Of a stretch of DNA of 8,635 nt, positions 1-7,023 are shown piece after piece. Origin of the DNA: Betaproteobacteria bacterium (GTDB taxonomy: Bacteria > Pseudomonadota > Gammaproteobacteria > Burkholderiales > Burkholderiaceae_C); the NCBI GenBank assembly GCA_005882155.1, contig VBCQ01000050.1:1-8635 (forward strand). Reading direction: 5' to 3'. The notes under the pieces were generated by a model that saw only the letters and a list, made by a program, of their open reading frames with translations, made no database searches and was not told the DNA's origin. Both the position numbers and the translations under genes were made by a program. Within the stretch, counting starts at the first letter, position 1; each line of letters begins with the position of its first letter.

Positions 1-331
1 CAACGAGCGCTGCGGCATCGTGCTGCCCGACGGCCGAGTGCTGACCGGCGTCAACGTCAACGGCGTCGAGGTCGGCGCGCATGTCGTCGCGAGCATCCGG
101 CCCGAGCGCATCCTGCTGCACCGGCATGCGCCGGACGAGCGCGGCAACGTGCTGCAGTCGCGCGTTGTCGGTGTCATCTACTTCGGCGATCACCTGCGGC
201 TGCTGTGCAGCATCGGCGAAGGCCAGCACGACGCGACCGTCAAGCTGGCGCTGACCGGCGGCGACGTGCCGCAGGTCGGCGACAGCGTGTGGCTCGAATT
301 TCCGCCCGAGCTCACGCGCATCTACCGCTGA
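1..331 (+). CDS. ABC transporter ATP-binding protein, polyamine (PotA) type, C-terminal fragment
   Basis: This is the 3' end of a gene that begins before the window; codons are in phase from base 2 and the stop is TGA at 329-331. The roughly 109 visible residues contain no Walker or signature motifs. They match the C-terminal TOBE-type regulatory region of polyamine/iron-type importer ATPases: a short beta-rich stretch, then SIRPERI, then further beta strands ending in a tyrosine-arginine tail, as is usual in this family. The protein would sit on the cytoplasmic face of the membrane and drive import with ATP. The binding-protein gene follows 41 bases downstream on the same strand and the two permease genes follow that, so this is the ATPase of the same importer. 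Family assignment is fairly sure; the substrate cannot be read from this fragment. Confidence 0.85.
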   Translation, partial: NERCGIVLPDGRVLTGVNVNGVEVGAHVVASIRPERILLHRHAPDERGNVLQSRVVGVIYFGDHLRLLCSIGEGQHDATVKLALTGGDVPQVGDSVWLEFPPELTRIYR

Positions 332-360
332 GCCTCATCCATTCCCATCCACTCCACCAC

Positions 361-366
361 AGGAGA
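361..366 (+). promoter_or_regulatory. Ribosome binding site of the binding-protein gene
   Basis: AGGAGA lies six bases before the ATG at 373. It decides this start over the longer upstream open frame that begins at 205, which would put a basic low-complexity stretch ahead of the signal peptide. Confidence 0.8.
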
Positions 367-372
367 CGACCC

Positions 373-1401
373 ATGAAGAAGAGCTTGCTCGCCCTCGTCA
401 TCGCCGCCGGCTTCGCGCTGCCGGCGCTGGCCCAACAGATCACCGTCGTGAACTTCGGCGGCGCGAATGCCAACGCGCAGAAGAAGGCCTATTACGAGCC
501 GTTCGAGAAGACGACCGGCATGAAGGTCGTGCCGGTCGAATACAACGGCGAGCAGGCCAAGATCAAGGCGATGGTCGAGTCGAAGAAGGTGAGCTGGGAC
601 GTGGTCGAAGTCGAGTCGCCCGACGTCGCGCGCGGCTGCGACGAAGGTCTGTTCGAGAAGCTCGACTACGCCAAGGTCGGCAGCAAGGCCGACTTCCTCC
701 CGGCCGCCGTCAACGAATGCGGCATCGGCGTGTTCGTGTGGTCCACGGTGATGGCCTACAACGGCGACAAGCTGAAGACCGCGCCGACGACCTGGGCCGA
801 TTTCTGGGACGTGAAGAAATTCCCCGGCAAGCGTGGCATGCGCAAGGGCGCGCGCTACAACATCGAGTTCGCGCTGATGGCCGACGGCGTCAAGCCGGCC
901 GATGTCTACAAGGTGCTCGCGACGAAGGAAGGCGCCGATCGCGCGTTCAAGAAGCTCACCGAGCTGAAGCCGAACATCCAGTGGTGGGAAGCCGGCGCGC
1001 AGCCGCCGCAAATCCTCGTCGCCGGCGACGTCGTGATGAGCACCGCCTACAACGGCCGCATCGACGCCGCCAATCGCGAAGGCAAGAACCTGAAGATCAC
1101 CTGGACCGGCGGCATCTACGACCTCGACTATTGGGTCATCCCGAAAGGCACGCCGAACAAGGATGCAGCGCTGAAGTTCATCGCGTTCGCGAGCACACCC
1201 GACGCGCAGGCCGAGTACGCGAGGAACATCGCCTACGGTCCGACCAACAACAAGGCGCTCGCCAAGCTCGACGCGAAGGTGCTCGCCAATCTGCCGACCG
1301 CCCCGGCGAACTCGAAGACCGCGCTGCAATTCGACCTGAAGTTCTGGGCCGATCAGGGCGAGGAATTGGAGAAGCGCTTCGCATCGTGGGCGGCGCAGTA
1401 A
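373..1401 (+). CDS. Periplasmic substrate-binding protein of a polyamine-type (PotD/PotF-like) ABC importer
   Basis: This 342-residue protein captures the substrate in the periplasm and delivers it to the permeases encoded downstream. It starts with a clear Sec signal peptide: MKK, a hydrophobic core, and a cleavage site after ALA at about residue 20. The mature part begins ITVVNFGGANANAQ, the first strand of a type II periplasmic binding fold. Later segments typical of the PotD/PotF group are the WDVVEVESPD stretch near residue 76, VFVWSTVMAYN near 118, TWADFWD with KFPGKRGM near 140-157, and YDLDYWVIPKG near 250. Length is normal for the family, so the gene looks intact. The start is fixed by a strong ribosome site. 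Neighbouring catabolic genes suggest 4-guanidinobutyrate, agmatine or a polyamine as ligand, but the ligand is inferred and not visible in the sequence. Confidence 0.9.
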   Translation: MKKSLLALVIAAGFALPALAQQITVVNFGGANANAQKKAYYEPFEKTTGMKVVPVEYNGEQAKIKAMVESKKVSWDVVEVESPDVARGCDEGLFEKLDYAKVGSKADFLPAAVNECGIGVFVWSTVMAYNGDKLKTAPTTWADFWDVKKFPGKRGMRKGARYNIEFALMADGVKPADVYKVLATKEGADRAFKKLTELKPNIQWWEAGAQPPQILVAGDVVMSTAYNGRIDAANREGKNLKITWTGGIYDLDYWVIPKGTPNKDAALKFIAFASTPDAQAEYARNIAYGPTNNKALAKLDAKVLANLPTAPANSKTALQFDLKFWADQGEELEKRFASWAAQ

Positions 1402-1403
1402 TT

Positions 1404-1474
1404 ACCCGTTCGCACTGAGCTTGTCCTTCGACAGGCTCAGGACGATCGGAAATACAGGCTCAGCCCGAACGGGT
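1404..1474 (+). repeat. REP-like inverted repeat with two competing hairpins
   Basis: The 89-base gap between the binding-protein stop and the permease start holds structured DNA. CTGAGCTTGTC (1415-1425) pairs with GACAGGCTCAG (1430-1440) across a CTTC loop, with one G-U pair. The ten bases ACAGGCTCAG (1431-1440) are repeated exactly at 1454-1463. The longer arm 1404-1424 can therefore pair instead with 1454-1474 (18 Watson-Crick pairs and one G-U out of 21). The CTGAGC...GACAGGCTCAG...CCCGAACGG wording resembles dispersed intergenic repeats that I associate with many high-GC proteobacteria. There is no strong T-run, so it is not a classic terminator. A hairpin here could protect or limit the mRNA so that more binding protein than permease is made. 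Confidence 0.7.
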
Positions 1475-1490
1475 TCTCTTTGACCCCGCG

Positions 1491-2747
1491 ATGAACACCG
1501 CCACCCTCCCAATCCCCGGCATCGCCGACCCGCGCGCGCTGCAGCGTTCCCTGGCGCGCGCCGACCGCATGCGCAAGCTGCGGGCGTTCTCGCTCACGCT
1601 GCCGCTGCTGCTGTTCCTGATGCTGACCTTCCTCGTTCCCATCGCCGCGCTGCTCAAGCGCGCGGTGGAGAACGCCGAGGTCGCCAACGCGTTGCCGCGC
1701 ACCGTCGTCGCGCTGCAGCGCTGGGACCGCCAGGCGACGCCGCCGCCCGACGCGTTCGCTGCGGTCACCGCCGACCTCGGTGCGCTGCCCGATCGCGCCG
1801 ACGCCGGCGCGCTGGCACGCCGGCTCAATTCGGAAGTCGCCGGCGCTCGCTCACTCGTGATGAACACCTATCGGGCGCTGCCGCTCGAAGGCGCGCCGAC
1901 ACCGGCCGATGTGAAGGCGAAGCTGATCGCGCTCGACGATCGCTGGAGCGACACCAAGTACTGGCATGCGATCGCGAAGAACGCATCGCGCTGGACCGGC
2001 GATTACCTGCTCGCATCGGTCGACCTGCGCCGCGATGCGCACGGCGACATCGAGCGCATGGCGAGCGATCAGCGCGTGTTCAGCCGCATCCTCCTTCGCA
2101 CCTTCGAGATCAGCGGCATCGTTACGCTGTGGTGCCTGCTGCTCGGCTACCCGCTCGCGTACTGGCTGACGACCTTGTCGCCGCGCAAGGCGAACGTGCT
2201 GATGATCCTCGTGCTGGTGCCGTTCTGGACTTCGATCCTCGTTCGCGTCGCGGCGTGGATCGTGCTGCTGCAATCGGCCGGCCTCGTCAACCGCAGCTTG
2301 ATGGGCCTCGGGTTGATCGACCAGCCGCTCGCGCTGCTCTTCAACCGCACCGGCGTGATCATCGCGATGGTGCACATCCTGCTGCCGTTCATGATCCTGC
2401 CGCTGTACAGCGTGATGAAGAGCGTGCCGGGCACCTACCTGCGCGCGGCGGTGTCGCTCGGCAGTCCGCCGCTCGCCGCGTTCTTCCGCGTCTACGTGCC
2501 GCAGACCTATCCGGGAATCGGCGCCGGCGCACTGCTCGTCTTCATCCTGAGCATCGGCTACTACGTGACGCCGGCATTGCTCGGCGGCGCTGACGACCAG
2601 ATGCTGAGCTACTACATCGCGCAATACACCAACGTGAACGTCAACTGGGGCATGGCCTGCGCGCTCGGCGCCTTGCTGCTCGCCGCGACGCTGGTGCTGT
2701 ACGCGGTCTACCGTCGCGTCGTGAAATCAGAATTGAGCATGGGCTGA
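1491..2747 (+). CDS. ABC transporter permease, PotB type, with enlarged periplasmic loop
   Basis: This 418-residue inner-membrane protein forms half of the import channel. Hydrophobic segments are visible near residues 33-55, 200-226, 234-260, 288-308, 341-363 and 387-410. The cytoplasmic EAA-type coupling loop that docks on the ATPase lies near 317-340 (YLRAAVSLGSPP followed by FFRVYVPQ). Between the first and second membrane segments is a polar stretch of about 145 residues, which makes it much longer than E. coli PotB (about 275). Similar long permeases are known in betaproteobacteria, so this is probably a normal variant. No good ribosome site precedes ATG 1491; the next in-frame ATG is at 1569 and is no better. 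The gene is two bases from the next permease gene, so translation of the two is probably coupled. Confidence 0.88.
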   Translation: MNTATLPIPGIADPRALQRSLARADRMRKLRAFSLTLPLLLFLMLTFLVPIAALLKRAVENAEVANALPRTVVALQRWDRQATPPPDAFAAVTADLGALPDRADAGALARRLNSEVAGARSLVMNTYRALPLEGAPTPADVKAKLIALDDRWSDTKYWHAIAKNASRWTGDYLLASVDLRRDAHGDIERMASDQRVFSRILLRTFEISGIVTLWCLLLGYPLAYWLTTLSPRKANVLMILVLVPFWTSILVRVAAWIVLLQSAGLVNRSLMGLGLIDQPLALLFNRTGVIIAMVHILLPFMILPLYSVMKSVPGTYLRAAVSLGSPPLAAFFRVYVPQTYPGIGAGALLVFILSIGYYVTPALLGGADDQMLSYYIAQYTNVNVNWGMACALGALLLAATLVLYAVYRRVVKSELSMG

Positions 2748-2749
2748 CG

Positions 2750-3571
2750 ATGAACAAGCTGCTGCCGCAATTTCCGGCCTACGCGACACCGCTCGACAAG
2801 CTCGGCTGGTGGGCGCTGCGCGTCGGCTGCGTCGGCGTGCTCGTGTTCCTGCTGCTGCCGATCCTCGTCATCATGCCGCTGTCGTTCAGCGACTCGTCGT
2901 TCCTCGTCTACCCGATCCCCGGCTGGTCGCTGAAGTGGTACGAGAACCTGTTCACCTCGGCCGAGTGGTCGCGCGCCGCGAAGAACAGCTTCATCGTCGC
3001 GCCGTCGGCCACTGTGATCGCGACAGTGCTCGGCACGCTCGCCGCGGTCGGCCTCGCGCGAACGAACTTCGCGTTCAAGGGGCTGTTGATGAGCCTGCTG
3101 ATCGCGCCGATGGTGGTGCCGATCGTCGTCGTCGGCGTCAGCACCTATTTATTCTTCGTGCCGTTCGGCCTGGTCGACAGCTACATCGGGCTGATCATCG
3201 TGCACGCGGCGCTGGGTGCGCCGTTCGTGCTGACCACAGTGCTCGCGACGCTGCAGGGTTTCAACAACAACCTCGTTCGCGCGAGTTTGAGCCTGGGAGC
3301 GAATCCGCTCACGACCTTCTTCCGCATCACCTTGCCGGTGATCGCACCGGGCGTCATTTCGGGTGCGCTATTCGCGTTCGCAACCTCCTTCGACGAGGTC
3401 GTCGTCACCCTCTTCCTCGCCGGGCCCGAGCAGGTGACGCTGCCGCGCCAGATGTTCACCGGCATCCGCGAGAACATCACCCCGACGATCGCGGCCGTGG
3501 CCACGCTGCTGATCGTCTTCACCACCAGCCTGCTGCTGGTGCTCGAGTGGCTGCGCGGGCGGCGGCGATGA
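2750..3571 (+). CDS. ABC transporter permease, PotC type
   Basis: This 273-residue inner-membrane protein is the second channel subunit. It has a hydrophobic segment near residues 22-46, followed by the periplasmic WYENLF stretch typical of PotC relatives. Further membrane segments lie near 82-104, 110-134, 143-168, 198-222 and 243-267. The EAA-type coupling loop is near 174-200 (VRASLSLGANP then FFRITLPVIAPG). Length and segment number are normal, so it appears intact. It starts two bases after the PotB-type stop without a clear ribosome site of its own, which points to translational coupling. It ends in an arginine-rich tail inside a small tandem repeat that leads directly into the ureohydrolase gene. 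Substrate is inferred only from neighbours. Confidence 0.9.
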   Translation: MNKLLPQFPAYATPLDKLGWWALRVGCVGVLVFLLLPILVIMPLSFSDSSFLVYPIPGWSLKWYENLFTSAEWSRAAKNSFIVAPSATVIATVLGTLAAVGLARTNFAFKGLLMSLLIAPMVVPIVVVGVSTYLFFVPFGLVDSYIGLIIVHAALGAPFVLTTVLATLQGFNNNLVRASLSLGANPLTTFFRITLPVIAPGVISGALFAFATSFDEVVVTLFLAGPEQVTLPRQMFTGIRENITPTIAAVATLLIVFTTSLLLVLEWLRGRRR

Positions 3572-3588
3572 GACGATGAGACGATGAC
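3567..3588 (+). repeat. Tandem 8-bp repeat at the permease/ureohydrolase junction
   Basis: GATGAGAC occurs at 3567-3574 and 3575-3582, and a partial third copy (GATGAC) begins at 3583. Each copy carries an ATGA stop/start overlap. The first ATGA contains the permease stop and the third contains the ureohydrolase start at 3584. The middle ATGs open only three-codon frames (ATG AGA CGA TGA). Confidence 0.85.
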
Positions 3589-4459
3589 GAGCGAGCGCAA
3601 CCAACCGTTGAGCGGCAACGCGATGCCGCGCTTCGCCGGCCTCGCGACGATGATGCGGCTGCCCGCCGCGACGTCGGCGCAGGGGCTCGACGCGGCGTTC
3701 ATCGGCGTGCCGCTCGACATCGGCTGCTCGAACCGCAGCGGCGCGCGCTTCGGGCCGCGCCAGATCCGCGCCGAGTCGGCGCTGCTGCGGCCGTACAACA
3801 TGGCCACCGGCGCGGCGCCGTTCGACACGCTACAGGTCGCGGACCTGGGCGACGTGCCGATCAACACCTATTCGATCGCCAAGTCGCTGCCGCTCATCAG
3901 CGCGTTCTACGACGACGTGCTCGCCCACAACTGCAAGCCGTTGACGCTCGGCGGCGACCACACGATCGCGCTGCCGATCCTGCGCTCGATCGCGAAAAAG
4001 CATGGCCCGGTCGCGCTGGTGCACGTCGACGCGCATGCCGACGTCAACGACGAGATGTTCGGCGAGCCGGTGGCGCACGGCACGCCGTTTCGCCGCGCCG
4101 TCGACGAAGGGCTGCTCGTCAACGACCGCGTCTGGCAGATCGGCCTGCGCGGCACCGGCTACGCGGCCGACGATTTCGAGTGGCCACGCTCGCGAGGCTT
4201 CAACCTCGTGCCGGCACACGATGTCTGGTATCGCTCCATCGATCCGTCGTTCGCCGGCGGCACCGGCACGCCGGAAATCGGCGGCCTAACGGTCCCGCAA
4301 GCGCTCGAGATCATCCGCGGCTGCCGCGGATTGAACCTCGTCGGCGGCGACCTGGTCGAAGTAGCTCCCCCCTATGACCCTTCGGGCAACACCGCGCTGC
4401 TCGGCGCCAATTTGCTGTACGAAATGCTCTGCGTGCTGCCCGGTGTGAAATGCCGCTGA
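3584..4459 (+). CDS. gbuA: Guanidinobutyrase/agmatinase-family ureohydrolase with internal deletion in the active site
   Basis: This is a manganese ureohydrolase of the arginase/agmatinase fold, which splits urea from a guanidino compound. The wording (NQPLSGNAMPRFAGLATMM at 6-24, YNMATGAAPFD at 71-81) recalls Pseudomonas guanidinobutyrase GbuA, which makes 4-aminobutyrate. Metal-ligand motifs GGDH (123-126) and DAHAD (149-153) are present, as are GTGTPEIGG (226-234) and DLVEV with the downstream glutamate (256-260). The SFDIDG(I/L)DP motif, which carries the other two metal-binding aspartates, is missing. The chain jumps from DVWYRS (213-218) straight to IDPSFAGG. Relatives have about 25 more residues here, and the 291-residue total against about 316-320 agrees. 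The frame stays open, so a protein could be made, but catalysis looks unlikely. Agmatinase is the alternative family name. Confidence 0.85.
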   Translation: MTSERNQPLSGNAMPRFAGLATMMRLPAATSAQGLDAAFIGVPLDIGCSNRSGARFGPRQIRAESALLRPYNMATGAAPFDTLQVADLGDVPINTYSIAKSLPLISAFYDDVLAHNCKPLTLGGDHTIALPILRSIAKKHGPVALVHVDAHADVNDEMFGEPVAHGTPFRRAVDEGLLVNDRVWQIGLRGTGYAADDFEWPRSRGFNLVPAHDVWYRSIDPSFAGGTGTPEIGGLTVPQALEIIRGCRGLNLVGGDLVEVAPPYDPSGNTALLGANLLYEMLCVLPGVKCR

Positions 4460-4472
4460 GGCGGACGCGACT

Positions 4473-4477
4473 GGAGA
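4473..4477 (+). promoter_or_regulatory. Ribosome binding site of gabD
   Basis: GGAGA ends five bases before ATG 4483. It selects this start over ATG 4450, which overlaps the ureohydrolase stop and has no such site. ATG 4489 is a close alternative. Confidence 0.7.
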
Positions 4478-4482
4478 AACAG

Positions 4483-5913
4483 ATGGACATGAAGACCTCG
4501 CCGCTGGCCGCGTTGAAAGACGCGGGCCTGCTGAAGACCGATGCGTTGATCAACGGCGAATGGACTCGCTGCAGTTCGCGCTTCGCCGTCGACGACCCCG
4601 CGACCGGAGCCAAGCTCACCGACGTGGCGAACGCCGGCGCGAACGAGACCCACGCTGCGATTCGCGCCGCGCAGCAAGCCTTCCCACTGTGGTCGAAGAA
4701 GACCGCGAAAGAGCGCAGCACGATTCTGATGAAGTGGTTCAACCTGCTGCATCAGCACGCCGATGACCTCGCGCGAATCATGACCGCCGAGCAAGGCAAG
4801 CCGCTCGCGGAAGCGCGCGGTGAAGTGATCTACGGCGCGAGCTTCATCGAGTGGTTTGCCGAAGAGGCGCGGCGCGTCTATGGCGAGACGGTGCCGAGCA
4901 CCGACAACAACAAGCGCTTTCTCGTCATCAAGCAGCCGGCCGGTGTGTGCGCAGCGATCACGCCGTGGAATTTTCCGATCGCGATGATCACGCGCAAGGT
5001 TGCGCCAGCGCTGGCTGCAGGCTGCCCGGTCATCATCAAGCCGGCCGAGCAGACGCCGCTGTCGGCGCTGGCCTGCGCCGAGCTGGCGCAGCGCGCCGGC
5101 ATGCCGGCGGGCGTTCTCAACATCGTCACCGCCGACGCCGCGCAATCGGTCGAGGTCGGCAAGGCGCTGTGCGAGAGCGACATCGTTCGCCATCTGTCGT
5201 TCACCGGCTCGACCGAGGTCGGCCGCATCCTGATGCGCCAGTGCGCGCCGACCGTGAAGAAGCTCTCGCTCGAGCTCGGCGGCAACGCGCCCTTCATCGT
5301 CTTCGACGACGCCGACATCGACAGCGCCGTGGAGGGGGCGATGGTCAGCAAGTACCGCAACGCCGGCCAGACCTGCGTCTGCGCGAATCGCCTCTACGTG
5401 CAGGAAGGCGTCTACGACACCTTCGTCGAGAAGCTCGCGGCGAAGTCGAAGACGATCAAGGTCGGCAACGGCTTCGAGGCCGGCGTGACGCAAGGCCCAC
5501 TGATCGACGCGCAAGGCCTCGCCAAGGTCGAGCGCCATGTGGCCGACGCGACGTCCAAAGGCGCGACGATCGTCACCGGCGGCAAGAAGATCGGCGAGCG
5601 CTTCTTCGAGCCCACGGTGCTCGCCAACGCGACCAGCGACATGCTGTGCGCGCGCGAAGAAACCTTCGGCCCGGTCGCGCCGGTGTTCAAGTTCAAGACC
5701 GAAGACGAAGCCATCGCGATGGCCAACGCGACCGAGTTCGGCCTCGCGAGCTATTTCTACAGCCGCGACATCGGCCGCATCTTCCGCGTCGGCGAAGCGC
5801 TCGAATACGGCATGGTCGGCATCAACACCGGCCTGATCTCGACCGCCGAAGTGCCGTTCGGCGGCGTCAAGCAATCGGGCCTCGGGCGCGAAGGATCGCA
5901 CCATGGAATCGAC
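4483..5913 (+). CDS. gabD: Succinate-semialdehyde dehydrogenase (GabD type), 3' end and stop codon lost
   Basis: This aldehyde dehydrogenase would oxidise succinate semialdehyde to succinate with NAD(P)+, the last step of 4-aminobutyrate breakdown. The conserved asparagine is in TPWNFP (Asn163), the general base in SLELGGNAPF (Glu264) and the nucleophile in GQTCVCANR (Cys298, with Cys300 two residues later as in GabD enzymes). EVPFGGVKQSGLGREGS is present near the C-terminus. Homology stops at GID (residues 475-477), where relatives continue for about a dozen residues (a DYLEIKY-like segment) to a stop. From 5914 the frame instead runs through the antisense of the opposing gene to a stop at 6970-6972, giving a predicted 829-residue product. 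The missing strand takes part in oligomerisation in this family, so activity is doubtful. The start follows a good ribosome site 23 bases after the ureohydrolase stop. Confidence 0.85.
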
Positions 5914-6921
5914 TCACTTCGTGCCGTCGCTGCCCTGGTCGTCGTTGGCCGCCGACGGCAGCGCACCGGGCGCTCGCTCTTCGCGACTCGCGAATCCCGC
6001 GCGGCCTTGGGCTTGGCTCGACGCGCACAGGCCCACCGCGCGGCGCAGCAGTGTCGCCGCGTCCTTGCCGTCGTACGAATAGTGCGCGATACCGATCGCG
6101 ACCGCCACCGCCATGTCGCTGCCCGACACCGAGAACGGCGGGTGCAGCGACGCAGCCAGCTTGGCGGCGACGCGGTCGGCGTCTTGCGGATCCTGGAACT
6201 TCGACAACAGCACGGCGAACATGTCGACGCCGATCGATGCGACGACATCGCTCGATCGCACGCCGACGCGCAAGCGCACGCCGATCTTGCGACGCAGCAC
6301 GTTGGCCGACTCGCGGCCGAGCCGCGCCTCGGTCGTCGCGAGGCCTTCGACGCGCAGCGCGAGAACGGCCATCGGCGCGGGCTCGCGCTGGCGCAGCGCG
6401 ATCAGCTGGTTCACGTGCTCGATCAGCTGCCCCTGGTTCGGCAGGCCGGTCAGCAGGTCGGTCGCGTAGGCTTTGCGCGCAAGCCTGTCCTGCACCTTGC
6501 GCTCGACCGCGAGGCGCAGCGCACGCGGCAGTGCCTCGACGGGGTCGGTCGAGATCGGCAACACGTCCTGCACACCGCGCCGAGCCAGCAGCATCACGAG
6601 GTCGGCACCGGGCTCGTCGGTCGTGAGCACCAGCAGCGCCGGCTCGGCCACCGCTTGCGACAGCGCCGGCCAGACGGGCAACCGCCGCGCGTCGACGGTG
6701 CGAGCGGCGACGACGACCGCATCGAATCGATCGGCCGCGAGCCGCTCGCTCGCCGCGTCGAGCCCGCTGCACGGGCGCAGATCGAAGGGGCCGAACGGCG
6801 ACGCCGCAAGGATCGGCGGCGACACCGCGCCTTCACACGCGACCATCAGGACGCGCAGCGGGCCGGTGCCGAGTTCGGTCTTCACGAATGCTGTCGCTTT
6901 TGCCTGCAAAAAAGGCCGCAT
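5914..6921 (-). CDS. Pseudo-receiver plus degenerate GGDEF protein, probable c-di-GMP receptor
   Basis: The longest frame gives 335 residues. Residues 22-142 look like a response-regulator receiver fold (PLRVLMVACEG, then FDAVVVAARTVD, then PALLVLTTDE), but alanine stands where the phosphorylated aspartate should be. Residues 155-296 are a GGDEF domain opening with DLLTGLPNQG. The catalytic motif reads GVDMF (231-235) instead of GGDEF, so diguanylate cyclase activity is not expected. An RxxD I-site (Arg222-Asp225) sits exactly five residues upstream, the canonical place for c-di-GMP binding. ATG 6921 lies inside the tRNA terminator hairpin with GAGGG ahead of it. GTG 6885, which begins KTELGTGP, is a plausible alternative start. 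The stop at 5914-5916 may be native or created by the junction with gabD. Confidence 0.75.
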   Translation of the reverse strand: MRPFLQAKATAFVKTELGTGPLRVLMVACEGAVSPPILAASPFGPFDLRPCSGLDAASERLAADRFDAVVVAARTVDARRLPVWPALSQAVAEPALLVLTTDEPGADLVMLLARRGVQDVLPISTDPVEALPRALRLAVERKVQDRLARKAYATDLLTGLPNQGQLIEHVNQLIALRQREPAPMAVLALRVEGLATTEARLGRESANVLRRKIGVRLRVGVRSSDVVASIGVDMFAVLLSKFQDPQDADRVAAKLAASLHPPFSVSGSDMAVAVAIGIAHYSYDGKDAATLLRRAVGLCASSQAQGRAGFASREERAPGALPSAANDDQGSDGTK

Positions 6922-6929
6922 CGGCGGCC
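6908..6929 (-). terminator. Intrinsic terminator of tRNA-Gly
   Basis: Read on the minus strand, GGCCGC, loop CGAT and GCGGCC form a perfect six-base-pair GC stem followed by six T residues (6908-6913). It begins ten bases after the CCA end of the tRNA. The longest frame of the downstream GGDEF gene starts within it. Confidence 0.88.
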
Positions 6930-6938
6930 CTCGAAATG

Positions 6939-7012
6939 TGGAGCGGGTGAAGGGAATCGAACCCTCGTATGAAGCTTGGGAAGCTGCCGTTCTACCATTG
7001 AACTACACCCGC
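6939..7012 (-). tRNA. tRNA-Gly (anticodon CCC)
   Basis: A full cloverleaf of 74 bases can be drawn, including an encoded CCA. The acceptor stem is GCGGGTG/CACCCGC and the D stem GTTC/GAAC. The anticodon loop is TTCCCAA with CCC at 6978-6980. The T stem GAGGG/CCCTT encloses loop TTCGATT, and the discriminator base is T. It reads the GGG glycine codon. The anticodon stem GCAGC/GCTTC has one C-T mismatch at pair 28-42; all other stems pair, counting one G-T in the T stem. It is flanked by its own -10 box and terminator, so it is a single-gene unit. Confidence 0.95.
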
Positions 7013-7023
7013 GTGTGGCGGCG

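Noticed and set aside
322..1329. A 335-residue minus-strand open frame opposite the binding-protein gene
   Set aside because: It is an antisense shadow of a gene that has a signal peptide, a ribosome site and family motifs.
1415..1440. An intrinsic terminator after the binding-protein gene
   Set aside because: The stem is good, but it is followed by GACGATCGG with no T-run, so a REP-like or mRNA-stability role fits better.
4372..5904. A 510-residue minus-strand open frame opposite gabD
   Set aside because: Its composition is typical of antisense shadow frames in GC-rich DNA, with no recognisable motif, and the plus strand carries clear gabD homology.
4450..6972. A single 840-residue open frame
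   Set aside because: Only the first part is aldehyde dehydrogenase. The rest is arginine-rich antisense of the GGDEF gene and finally antisense tRNA, so it is read-through after loss of the gabD stop and not a designed fusion.
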